A stretch of DNA of 64,000 nt, from positions 62,737,898-62,801,897 of the forward strand of contig OX104123.1 of NCBI GenBank assembly GCA_944474755.1, given 5' to 3'. Below are positions 1 to 10,699 of this stretch, in pieces. The position numbers were made by a program, and so were the translations under genes. Origin of the DNA: Limnoperna fortunei. Taxonomy: Eukaryota > Mollusca > Bivalvia > Mytilida > Modiolidae. Within the stretch, counting starts at the first letter, position 1, and each line of letters starts with the position of its first letter. The notes under the pieces are model-generated. The model searched no databases. It had not been told where the DNA came from and saw nothing but the letters and a program-made list of their open reading frames with translations.

Positions 1-119
1 AACATCGATACGAAGTTTAATGTCTTGTTTACATTTTACATATAAATAAAACACGTGATAAAATAGTTGCATAAATGGCCAATTAACAAAGATTTAATAT
101 ACATTTATTAATTGGTAGT

Positions 120-175
120 TTGATTGCCATCCACTGAGCTGTATTTCAGCTATATTTAAGACGAGATTATGTTTA
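120..175 (-). repeat. SINE-B/LINE 3' tail fragment
   Basis: The stretch holds a diverged copy of the tail core (TATTTCAGCTATATT, then a degraded GACG motif) found at the 3' ends of the AATC-tailed SINEs and the LINE elsewhere in the window, here in minus orientation. No body is visible. Nothing else was recognised in 1-790. Confidence 0.35.
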
Positions 176-796
176 CAGTTTACATATATAAATAAAACAC
201 GTGATTAAATTGTAAAGCACTTTGAAGATTAAAGATTTTACGTAGTGAATTCATTTTTGTTTTATTGAAAGCGTGTGTTCGAGTTATACTCAATAGAACA
301 TAGTTCACCTCCATTCTATTGTGATGCGTGTTGTTCGTTGACAGTTTGCTCTCGGTGAATTTGAAAAGGGTTTGGCATTAATTTATTTACGATGTAACGG
401 AGGAGCTTGTCTTATTCATGTCAAACAATAAAAATTCTTCATCCAGCCGCTGTAGACGCGATGTCTAAATCAATTGCTAGAAATTTAGAACTCTTCCGTT
501 AACCCGTCTGTTAAATTTAATAAAAATAACCTTTGTTGTGTAACTTACATGTACTGCCCTTAAAGGTCGTAAAATCTATTTCATATACTACCTGTTTCCA
601 CTCTGCTCTACCAACTGCTACCGTGAGCGGGCACGAGTAGTTAATAGGGATAAATTAAAATATCTGGTTTTCAGATTGCATAATAGCGTCTGGCAGTATA
701 CCATTGTGATTATCGTGTGTTACAAATCATATTGTTCACTCTCATTGCATATCGTGGAGTTCTGCAACTATTCTATTGATATTGCCATGATATTAC

Positions 797-2000
797 CTTT
801 CTTGTTACTTTGAAACGAACGCCCAGCAGCATTTAGTCCAACGGAAATCGGCCCAACAGTTGCAACAGCGACTTTCAATGCGTTTTCATCGCCTTCCTCT
901 ATATTTATATATCCAGTTACTGTTGCGCCCTTTCCTGACGTTTTAAATCTACACGTTCCGTTCTGATATAAAATAAAACATTGCTTATTTAATTAGACTT
1001 AAGGTTACAATATGTGTTTAGGGTCAGATAATATTATATATCCTTTACATGTTTTCACAATATAATTGTCAAATTTACAATTACGCTAGAAACTAGTTTT
1101 TTACGTAATTGCATTCTAGTTCGAACTAACAAAACACTAAAATTCGGTAAACATTTACGAAAAAAGAAATTATTTACACTAAAGGTATTAGAAATGAATT
1201 CACCGTTTAACATATAAACAGATACTTCAAATGTTTCTCAAACTCGTAAAACTTATATCTAAAAAGGATAACATCGCTAAAAGGTGACAATATATGGATT
1301 TTTGGCTATTTCCAATGGCATTGGAAAAAGTCGTGTTGCTATATCCTGCCCACCGATTGGAGTGAAAATGCTAATTTTTTTTTGCATGATAATAAAGACC
1401 TGCATTTATATGTTCATAAATCCACCTGAGATGCACTGTAAAAGGCTACTAAGAAGAAATTGCATGGAGAAATGCTGAATTTGTAAAACTTTACGTACGT
1501 TTGCTTCATATGGATACGACTCTTCTGTATCAATTCCTTTTTCTTCCGCATAGAGGTATGCTTTTTCTACCCAACCACCAGCACAGCCATAATTACCTAA
1601 ATTAACAAATCAGGAAAATGAAATTAACATGCATTTGTAAAGCACAAAGGGATAGGTTGTAAACTTATAAAACATTACAATTTTGCTGAGGGTGCTTGAA
1701 TGCCAAAATAGTGCATGCATTTTTTACTAAATTAAGTGGTTTAAAACTTACCATATTTTGTAGAGCAATCAACCAGATTTTGCTCTGAGAGGGAAACTAG
1801 TTTTCCAGTGAACTAGGTTCTCGAGAGATGTACATGTTTCCTATATCGTTAATAACTCGTGCCTTGCCTCCAGATGATTGATTGTACGGTGGCTTATTGT
1901 CAAGCAAAAGAAAAATAAAAATAAAAGTATACCTAAAGCCCATCTGAGAACCCTGATGAGTTACTTGTTTGATGATTGACACGGTCCTTGCACTTTAAAG
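797..2000 (-). pseudogene. Cathepsin L-like cysteine protease pseudogene (partial)
   Basis: At least four minus-strand exons match the papain/cathepsin L family. About 1933-2000 carries the active-site region (TVSIIKQVTHQGSQMGF). 1752-1813 reads LVSLSEQNLVDCSTKYG. 1499-1596 reads NYGCAGGWVEKAYLYAEE then GIDTEESYPYEAN. 797-962 reads GTCRFKTSGKGATVTGY, then GDENALKVAVATVGPISVGL. The last three exons have GT/AG borders and compatible phases (1, then 0). Family members are secreted or lysosomal endopeptidases with a Cys-His-Asn triad. Here the segment that should read QGxCGSCWAF is shortened to QGSQMGF, so the catalytic cysteine is gone. The next exon has lost about ten codons between SLE and LVSLSEQ and shifts frame. 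The exons with the catalytic His and Asn are not found in 1-790 and could lie beyond the left edge. No propeptide or signal exon was recognised to the right. Loss of function is clear; the family assignment is secure. Confidence 0.8.
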
Positions 2001-2456
2001 ATAAAGATTTCGAAAGAATCATCCGATTGTAGCAACAAAAAGGCAATACTGTGCGTTTAACTAATTGTCTATGTTTTTCTATTACCATTCTGGTGTAATG
2101 TTCCATTTCATATACCATTTTGTATAGTGTTTAGTAGATGTTCTCGTCCTGTTGAAACTAAACTAGTACACTTTGAAGACTTAACACCCACTAGAAAATC
2201 CTAATGAATTACCAATACATATTGTAAGGGTTCACACACAGAGCTATCAGCGCAAGCCCTATCGTTGAACGGATGTCTTGGCGGTTGTCATAATACGAAA
2301 GAATGTACCATAGTAAGGAACGATCATGCAATTAACATTTTGTTCCCGATTTTCTTGACGTTTTATAAATTGTATGTTATCTTGTTATTGTGCTGAATAC
2401 AGCTGTAAAGTTGCTCGCTGGCCGTTTTGGAAACATTTAAACATTACAATATTAAA

Positions 2457-3328
2457 TACCGTATAACTGGTATTTTTTGCGGTAATTTAATTTACGAGTT
2501 TACACTCGACCGCAAAATTAAAATCGCGTAAAAAAGTATGTAGTATTCCTATCCGTAAATAACGGTTAAGTTTTACGAACTTGTGTCGATCGATATTTTG
2601 TTACCCTTCGGGATATTAATTATATTACTTATCTCAGTGGTAAATAAAAATCATCGAAGCGAAGTGAATTGTTTTCTTGTTTTCGGAGTTTTTATAAAAT
2701 ATTCACTATAAAACACTAATAAATTTTTCCTTTATTGTTATTGTTCATCAGATAGATATAAAATAAACGATGTTTTTACAACAAACAAAAACACCAAAAA
2801 AATTTCCTTTATTGTTATTGTCTACCGGTATAAAACAAAGGATGTTTATACAAGAAACTGTGATTAATCCGTTATGAAACCGTTATTATTACCTGTAAAT
2901 ATCGATTTCCAATTAAAACACCTATCTGTCATTTGTCCGCGTGTATTAACCAAGTTCTATCAGAAATTGATTGTCTATGCAATCCCAATTAATAAAAAAC
3001 TCACTTTATTTTAGCTGTTTTGACGATTTTTTTCTGCACTTTTTTTTCATTATATTAGGTACACTACAAGTGAATTTATTTCACCACAAGTCATATATAA
3101 GGAAACAACAGAAGCTTGTCATGCTCAATATGATTTTCCTTTATTTATGAAACATAACTCATAGCCCAAATCACTGGGCTATTCAGGATACACAACAGAA
3201 ATAAAAACTCGACATTTTTTTGTTAAAGATGTAAAACCGCAAAAATTAAAATCAGCAAAAATAAGATATCAGAATTTCAATCCCAATCCAAAAAAAATTC
3301 ACACCGCAAAAATTACCGGTTATACCTT
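2457..3328. mobile_element. Non-autonomous DNA element with ~30-bp terminal inverted repeats
   Basis: The left end (ACCGTATAACTGGTATTTTT followed by TGCGGTAATTTA) is matched by the reverse complement of the right end (GGTATAACCGGTAATTTTTG followed by CGGTGTGAATTT). The interior is AT-rich, non-coding, and contains short repeated blocks (TTTCCTTTATTGTTATTG occurs twice, near 2725 and 2800). A shorter relative with the same ACCGTATAA ends sits at 26004-26214. No transposase is present, so this is a MITE-like element whose superfamily I cannot assign. Target-site duplication was not clear. Confidence 0.5.
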
Positions 3329-3366
3329 TGCAACAAGATTTTCTAATTTTGTACCAGGACATATTT

Positions 3367-3440
3367 TCTTTTGTTTCCTTCTATGACGCAGGGTTTTCTG
3401 TCATTTTTGATAAATGAAGACAGAGATATGAGTATCTGAC
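3367..3440 (+). repeat. ~75-bp duplicated segment, copy 1
   Basis: The block containing CTTCTATGACGCAGGGTTTT is repeated almost exactly at 4967-5041, 1.6 kb downstream in the same orientation. In the second copy the reading frame is open (a GFLSFLTNEDRH-like peptide); in the first a stop interrupts it. No function recognised. Confidence 0.5.
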
Positions 3441-3479
3441 ATCTATGCTACTCAAACATGGATTTTATGTTATCACTTC

Positions 3480-4060
3480 AGAAATTATGTGGTCGTCACC
3501 ATCATAAAATTGAACCTTATGGGAAATCCATCTCTCAATACATCCTGCATAGTCTCTCCTATACCTGAATTTAACTTTTTACTAGACATGACGGTTAGCA
3601 GCTAGACGGGTGTCAAATAAGAGACAAGCACTAGCTTACTTGTCCCGAGCACCTGACTGCATCCATGGTTTGTATTAGGTTCGGGTTACTCACTTTCGCT
3701 TTTTGTGTTTCGTGTTTTCAAATTAAAAATGGTCGTCATCATGTCTTTATTGATCGTTATGGGAAATCAATGTCTCATATATGATCTGACATTTTCGCTG
3801 AGTCATATGTATTGTCTCCTATTCCTGGATTTGACTTTTCCCATGACATGACAGTGAGTAACTCGACGAGTCTCTAATTAGAAGCAGGCACTGCTTACTT
3901 GTCCGGGGCACCTAAGTGCATGCAAGGTTTTTATTGGGTTCGGGTTTATCTCTTTCTATGTTTTATGTTTTTGGTTTTTGTGTTGGGTTTGTCTATATCC
4001 GGATTTGTTACTGTCCCTTGGCTTTTGGCTCTTGTTGTTCGGTGGGTTTTCTATGCTATT
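3480..4060 (+). repeat. Two tandem ~240-bp copies of a Penelope-type 3' repeat
   Basis: Two successive copies begin with TGGTCGTCA (3490 and 3730). Each contains a TGACATGAC...GACGAG segment, a block ending GGCACCT or GAGCACCT, and a GTTCGGGTT segment. The reverse complement of the same series flanks the Penelope-like reverse-transcriptase remnants at 36.1 kb and 39.9 kb and recurs at 45.84 kb. I therefore read these as 3' ends of Penelope-like elements without their coding part. The tandem pair fits the head-to-tail ends typical of that class. Confidence 0.45.
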
Positions 4061-4966
4061 TTCGTATTGGGAGCAAAAACGGGCACAAAATGTATGAAAT
4101 AAACACAACCATAAACTGTGATGTGGAATTATTGTAACCGTAATACACAAAAAGTAAAAATGTAAAATCCATTAGTATGAAAAAAATATGTTAAAAAAAT
4201 AAAGAAATATCAAACAAAACTATTCAAAGATCGGATAAAACATTATAAAAATACTACGTTACAAAATACCTAAGGCGTAATCAAATGGGCACAAAGTGCA
4301 GGGTTCAAAATTATTAAATTCTCATCACTAAACTGTTTGTTGGACTTTTATTTGTAGATTGTCTTTTCTGATATTGTCCTTGTTGCTCGGTATTTTGTTA
4401 TTACCCTCGTTATTTATACCTGTATGCTCGTCATATATGCATTCAATGCACATATTGTTCAAGCTATGCTGGTGCAACCATATTTTTTTTGTTACTCTAC
4501 TATTTATAGAGCGTAATTTTAGCAGAATGCACTTTCGTGTTGGGACTAGTTTTATCGCGGATTTTAAATTTGGAGTTCGTCGAGAACAGTTGGTTTAAGG
4601 ATATATTAAGTGAAACAAAAAACAAATACATGTAATTGTATTGCTCGAATATTATAATATTGTTTTTAACATTTATTTACACATTAAATAAACATTTCCT
4701 TTTGTTAAATTTAACCTGTATAGTAATTCTCTATTGCACCTATACATATACTGATTATTGTTTTATGTTTATCAGATCTGGTATTGATAAAGAATATGGT
4801 AAACAAAGAACTACTTGGCGAGTTCGTTGAATTAATGCATGCTCGAACAATGAATAAAAGTTGCAGAGTTTTGTGAAGCATTGTAATATTATATCTGTTG
4901 AAACAAAATGGAAGGACACTGTTAATTTGAAAGTTTTTCTAATTTTTTTAGCAGGACATTTTTTTC

Positions 4967-5041
4967 TTTTGTTTCCTTCTATGACGCAGGGTTTTCTGTC
5001 ATTTTTGACAAACGAAGACAGGCATATGATTATCTATCATT
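4967..5041 (+). repeat. ~75-bp duplicated segment, copy 2
   Basis: Second copy of the segment at 3367-3440. It is preceded by a T-rich tract ending in AG, so it could be a decayed exon, but no homology was recognised. Confidence 0.45.
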
Positions 5042-5124
5042 TATAAAGTTAAATAATAATTTATATTTATTGTGACCAAATTTTATTTACACTTACACGT
5101 ATACGTTCTTGAATGCTTCATAAA

Positions 5125-5580
5125 TAGACAGGTTGAGAATCGAAACTTGTACCGGTACCGGTACATGAAACGTGTAATTTTTCCTTCTACGTCATCAGGA
5201 CTTGTATGTCACGTGATTATGTTAGACGTACAAGTTTGTCACGAACTTCTAGAAAGCTGTTTACAAGTAGGCGTTCCGCGTGTAGTTTTCTGTGCATAAA
5301 GCAGCTTTCTTAATGATGTTGTGTGCTATATTGATAAAATTTAGGATATGCTGCATCATTTTTATTCAAACTTTTATTTGTTAGGTCTTTATAAAACCAG
5401 ACGAAATGAAATTAAAGTAAATTTTGGTTAGTTTTTACTTTTGATTTTATTGGCGCCTTTTATACGCGTACAAGTGAAAAAAAATCTCAACACAAATAAC
5501 TAAAAGTAAACCTGTGTACGTGCACGTGTAACTACGTGTACCAGTACAAGTACAAGTTTATGATCTCAACCTCTCTAATA
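5125..5580. mobile_element. Candidate inverted-repeat element, ~455 bp
   Basis: The left arm (AGGTTGAGAATCGAAACTTG, then TACCGGTACCGGTACATG) is matched by the reverse complement of the right arm (AGGTTGAGATCATAAACTTG, then TACTTGTACTGGTACACG). Arms are about 55 bp with several mismatches. The interior is non-coding. The GTAC-rich ends are themselves partly self-complementary. Confidence 0.45.
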
Positions 5581-5599
5581 TTTTTAGATGCAGAAAACG

Positions 5600-7735
5600 G
5601 GTACGTGTATATGCAGTCTACACGTTTCACGTATACATTGTTATGTTATTTGCTTATTTAGTACACATGTGTTGAATCAATAAGAAAACAATAACAATAA
5701 CAAATAAACAAATGCATTTATTAATTAACTCACTCATTTTGTCTCATCACTCAAATCGTTTTCAATCTGTCAATCAATTAGACGGATATACAAAGATTTT
5801 TAACAAAATCTAATTTACACATACAAGTACTTAATGTTCTTAAGATGCAGAAAATGTGTACGTAAACTTTTACCATGCTTAACCTTTCTATTGATTTGCT
5901 TTAGTACACATTTTGAATCAGTTATTAAAAAAAAACAAACAATAACAAGTAAATATGGAATGAGTTCGACGGATTGGAAGCAATTAGGCTGAACCTTTTG
6001 ATTTGCTATTAATCGAGAACTAGTATAAAATATAGCACAAATTGAGGACTGGGTATGAACCAATGGACTGGGTATAATTTGAATGCCAATAAAGAAATAT
6101 AAAGAGTTTTGTAGTGACGGAAAACTCCGAATTTTTTATGGGCAAAAACGAGTGACAGTGTTACTTATCTTGATTTGTTTTCGTGACTTCATGGATCATT
6201 GATAACACATAAGTTTTCACATTTTTATCTACGTATGTTTAATGCGAATGTTATGGAGTATGTCTTCCTGTTTTTCTTAGCTAGTATTTTATTACGTCGT
6301 TTACTTTTTAGATCGTAATCAGTCCCTGTCTCTCTGTATAAATCCCATCATGGTCACTAATTAAAGTCACTAAACTGTAGAAATAGCGCGCTTGAAATTT
6401 TTTGGTATACAAGAAGCTTACTTACCTTTGGTAAACACAAATCTAATATTACAAGAACTTTTTTATAGAGGCAAGCAATATAGTGATAATGACAAGATCC
6501 GATACATTATGTGTATTGAGTTATAAGCTTAAACAATGGACAAGCTTTCTTATTATTCCATTACATCCTAAATTTGGTCGTATTATACTAACATTTTTAA
6601 ATGAAGTAATAGCAGGTTTAGTGTGCTCGTTGCTTTTTGCAAATACAATTTAAAGACGAATTATATAATAGTTATTTTTGAATGTGTTAATATAAAAACG
6701 GTCGGTCATGTATTGAAAGGTTAAAGGAAAAGTAATATAAATGAGAAACAATCAAATGCAAATGGCATTAAAGAGCTTATTAATGATGGCTTTATACGCA
6801 TAACCGCCCGTAATACAGATGTTATTTACAAGTATATTTGTTTAAGATTTTATAGGCACTTTTATGAAGTCGAAAAGGTGATTGAAATATTATACAACCA
6901 TATAATAATATATAGTAATAATGCTTAAACTCAGAATTAGTCGGTTAAAAAAATATTTCTAATCAAGGGTAGTAAGAAACACAGGAGGATAAAAGTAACT
7001 GAAAATGTCAATGTTCCTTTCACCAGAATAAACAGTATGACAAAAACGTAAAAATATTACTATAACTAGGCAAAAGCGTATCAATTTTATTTTAAGCGAC
7101 TATACATCTCTGTAGCGTGAGATATGTTATCAACAACTTATCGAAATTTAGTATAATCACAAGTTAACAGTTGAGGTAGGTATTTCTGCTGGAATGGCAA
7201 TTAAGGTTCTAGATGAACAGTCAACTTCTGTTGTTTCGTAGCAATTACATGTTGTCGGACAACAGTGGATGTTTGTTGTAAAAAGGCAAAGCATAATTGA
7301 TATACTGTATTTCATCTTTTGTTTATTGTTTCTGAAAATATATCAAAGTATTAATTGTAGACAGTTTTAACTATGTATATGACGTACGATTCACACCTGT
7401 GTGTCATTTTTACTGAAGTATTTGCTCAAAGCTTTGAGATAGAAAATCACTAAAAATAATGATGCTTTATAAATATAAAACTAGAGAAGTGTGATGAAGC
7501 ATTACAAATATACTATAGCATGACTGAGAACAGTATGCACGACTCCAACCTAAATTAACGAGAATGATAAATTTTCCTTCTAATGATGAATACTTTGCTG
7601 ACTATTTTATTCTTTTTTTAGAAATATAAATGAAATGATGGAGATGAAAACAATGTTGAAAGTGGCTAAAAATAAAAGAATTTTGGTGATGAAAGCTCTC
7701 CAACATCTTCATCATTTGGATTTTGAATATTGCGT
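5600..7735. other. No gene seen; AT-rich non-coding DNA
   Basis: All frames are short and compositionally random. Short GTACGTGTA-type motifs related to the neighbouring inverted-repeat element recur near 5600 and 5850. Nothing else was recognised. Confidence 0.5.
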
Positions 7736-7820
7736 GGGCCTGAGCGCAACTGATGAGTCTTGATTAGACGAAAAGCGCGTCTGACGTTCTGAAATCGGTT
7801 AACCTTGGTATCGTTGATGA
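7736..7820 (+). ncRNA. Hammerhead-ribozyme-like motif in a dispersed repeat
   Basis: The hammerhead core is present in order: CTGATGA (7750-7756), a stem II hairpin GTCT-TGATT-AGAC, GAAA (7770-7773), and GTC (7779-7781) before the expected cleavage point. Stem I is decayed: only some positions pair between GCGCAA and TGACGTT. The downstream GGTTAACCTTGGTATCG resembles the 3' part of a repeat I recall from mussels. Hammerheads of this layout are known in Penelope-like elements and small retrozymes. The motif is clear; cleavage activity is doubtful for this copy. Confidence 0.6.
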
Positions 7821-8841
7821 CATTTTTTTTACAACAAATCAATTAGCAATTATAAAATTAAAGCTTCATTTTATATCATGTGCATGTATTAAACCACAAA
7901 TAAATATTTGATTTCGTGTTCCCACTAAACAAAATTAGCAGCCTTCATTTAGAACGTGTCTAAAGATATTATAATGCACACCATGTCTGCTGACATTTTT
8001 TAGATGTATGTATTTTTTACTAATAAATTACTAGTGGACAATAATATCACCTTACCTTGATGACTTAAAACTATTTAACAGAGCTATCTGTAAAAAACCC
8101 AAACCTAGATTATATACACCTGAATCATACAAAATTGCAATTATGTCTGGTGATGCTCTAAATAATTTATTTACTTAATATTAAACGTACAACTCTTTCA
8201 AACATTTAAAAGACATATAATAATGGGAAAAGACCCACTCAGGGTAAAATTGTATGTAAATTCGATAGAAATAAAAAAACATATTTATTGAAAAATTTTT
8301 AATGTAATAAAAACACATAATACAGCAAAAATAAAATCAAACTAAACTTTATTTAATATCATGTTCCACTATTAAACCATAAATAATAATAATTTATGAC
8401 TTTAAAAAAATTGTTCGAACATTCAAAATTCATATATAGTCATAGGGCACAAGAACCACTCATTGTGCGATTTTTTGTGAGTTTGATAGAAACCACTATA
8501 TAACCAAGATTATTTTAATGTAATAAAATATTTTAAAATATGTTGGTATATAATGAAGACCCCATGACTCTACTATCAATAGTTACTGAGTTATGTTTGT
8601 AAAACGAATAATTTCTTGATTTAATGGGGGATAAATCGTATAAGATTATGTCAATTCCTTATCCTCTTAATGTAACAAAATTACTACTTGACAAGAACAA
8701 CATTTTCCTTGAAATACGTTTTATTGATCTCTTACGGTTTGAAAGAACTAACAAGAATTAGTAAATTTCATCATCTAGAACGTGACCTTGACCTTTTACA
8801 TTGTGTCCATTTTCAAGGTGCCTCTTCTATCAATAATTGAT

Positions 8842-9082
8842 TTCGCCCCTTTCAGCAATATTTCAGCTATTTCATGGCGTCCATTTTTTTGGAGGAGGAA
8901 GCCGGAGTACCCGAAGAAATACCCCGACCTTCGTAGGTATGGAAAACTGGCATTCCTTTTCAATTAAGATTAGAGTCGAGTACACCCTGCCCACAGTGAG
9001 ACCCGAACCCGCAACCTCAGTGTTGACAGACCACTTGATCAATAGTAGACGAACTACATTAACCACTCGACCACCGAGGCCC
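8842..9082 (-). mobile_element. SINE-A, full-length tRNA-derived copy
   Basis: Read on the minus strand, it begins near GGGGCCTCGGTGGTCGAGTG (box A-like TGGTCGAGTGG), then GGTTCGGGTCTC (box B-like). A conserved body containing GTACTCCGGCTTCC and GGACGCCATGA follows. The flanks ATCAATAATTGAT (8829-8841) and ATCAATTATTGAT (9083-9095) differ at one base and form a 13-bp target-site duplication. The CAAA tail seen in other copies is missing. Confidence 0.7.
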
Positions 9083-9606
9083 CATCAATTATTGATAAGT
9101 TATGTTTGAAAAACTAATAATACAATGTCTTAATGGGAAATAAATCGTATAATATGAAGTCAAATTACTTAACTCCGAATAAGACAAAGTTGCGCCTTGG
9201 TAAGGAGAACATTGACCTTGTGTCCATTTTAAAATTCTTTTACCACAAATGTGACAAAGGTGCTCCTTTAAGAGATCAACATTTTGCACTCTTTGGTTTT
9301 TTTTTATCTTTTATAGTACAAGAGGAGTAGTGAACACAAGCAAAATCTAAAACGTGACTTTGACCTTTGACCTTGTGACCATTGTCATGGTCAAAGGACA
9401 TAAGGGTCTATGGTGAAGACCTTAGGTCTGTATCATTAATAGTTTATGAGTAATATGTGAAAAACCAGTAATTTACATTTTAAATGGGAGATAACTCCTA
9501 TAAGACTACTTCAAATCCTTTTCCTACAAATGTGACAAAGTTGCTCTTTTAAAAAAGATCAATATTTTTCATTATTTGGGTTTTCCTCTGTCTTTTACAG
9601 TATTGG

Positions 9607-9800
9607 TTTGTTTGTTTGTTTGTTTGATGGAGTTTAACGCCACTTTCAGCAATTTTTCAGCAATATCATGGCGTCCAGTTTTTATTGGGGGAGGAAGCCG
9701 GAGTACCCGGAGAAAACCCCCGACCTGCGGTAGGAAAATTGTCAATCCTTGTCAATTAAGATTGGAGTCGAGTACACCCTGCCTGCAGTGAGAATCGAAC
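9607..9800 (-). mobile_element. SINE-A, 5'-truncated copy with CAAA tail
   Basis: A 13-bp duplication, TTTACAGTATTGG, flanks it at 9594-9606 and 9801-9813. Its 3' end is (CAAA)n on the minus strand, seen as TTTG repeats at 9607-9624. The 5' end starts inside box B (GTTCGATTCTC), so box A is lost. This is a textbook target-primed insertion and fixes the family's ends. Confidence 0.8.
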
Positions 9801-10299
9801 TTTACAGTATTGGAGGAGTACTGAACACATGCAGAGTTCAAAATCTAGAACATGACCTTGTGTCCATTTTAAAGGTCAAATGTCATGAGTATCTATGATG
9901 AAGACCCTTGGTCTGTATCTCTTATAGTTCCTGATTTCTTGGCCTGTCTCTTATAATCAATATATAACGGGAGAAAACTCCCATCAGATATGAATTTCTA
10001 TTCCCGACATGTGACACAGTTGCGCACAACTATACTGAGGACTTCGGAAAAGGTTGCGAAGCGACATCTTTTACGGTGTCGGAGAAGAAGCGCACACAAG
10101 CTTTCTTGTGTTAGGTGAGATACTCCGTAATGACAAAGTTTGCGACACACTAATCATCTTAGCGATCACGGTTTCAATATACAAAACGGTCACATGTACA
10201 AAATATCAGAGACACGACAAAAAATGAGCTGTCCATAATTGGCGGAAGAACTATTTCCGTAAAATGATAATAAATAGAATAATAATAAACAGAAGAAAT

Positions 10300-10670
10300 A
10301 CAATACGGGCTTTCCGTCAGAAGATGGGAAAGCCCTTAATAATAAACAGTAGAAATTAAAAAAGCGATTTCCGTCAGAAGACGGGAAAGCCCTTAATAAA
10401 CAGAAGAAATACAATAAGGGCTTTCCGTCGGAAGACGGCAAAGCCCTTAATAATAATAATAATCAGAACAATAACTATAGGTCTTTCCACAGAAAGGTGG
10501 AGAGTTTTTATATTAATAATAATAATAATAAGAAGAAGAAGAATCAGAACAATAACAATAGGTCTTTCCGCAGAAAGGTGGAAAGACTTAAAGAAAGGTG
10601 GAAAGACATCATAATAATAATCAGAACAACAACTATAGGTCTTTCCACAGAAAGTTGGAAAGACCTTATA
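10300..10670. repeat. Array of six ~29-bp hairpins in AAT-rich spacer
   Basis: Six imperfect inverted repeats occur at 10307-10335, 10364-10392, 10418-10446, 10480-10504, 10561-10587 and 10638-10665. The first three are of the type GGGCTTTCC...GGAAAGCCC. The last three are GGTCTTTCC...GGAAAGACC, with CACAGAAAGGTG-type loops. Spacers are AATAATAAT or AATCAGAACAATAAC. Stem changes between the two subtypes tend to be paired on both sides. Mononucleotide-rich reading frames here are not genes. Confidence 0.65.
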
Positions 10671-10699
10671 ATCAGAACAATAGCAGACACTGCACCACG

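Larger units (their letters stand above)
8560..10015 (+). repeat. Degenerate tandem repeat, ~250-335 bp units, split by two SINEs
   Basis: A block running from TTATGTTTGTAAAACGAATA, through an AATGGGGGATAAATCGTATA-like segment and an ACAAAGTTG segment, to a GTGACCTTGACC-type segment recurs at about 8590, 9098, 9433 and, truncated, 9925. Units are 65-80% alike by eye. Two SINEs (8842-9082 and 9607-9800) sit inside it. Some units carry TGACCTTTGACCT direct repeats. Confidence 0.55.

Noticed and set aside
3899..4137. Short hydrophobic ORFs
   Set aside because: They arise from T-rich Penelope-type 3' repeat sequence; no start context or homology.
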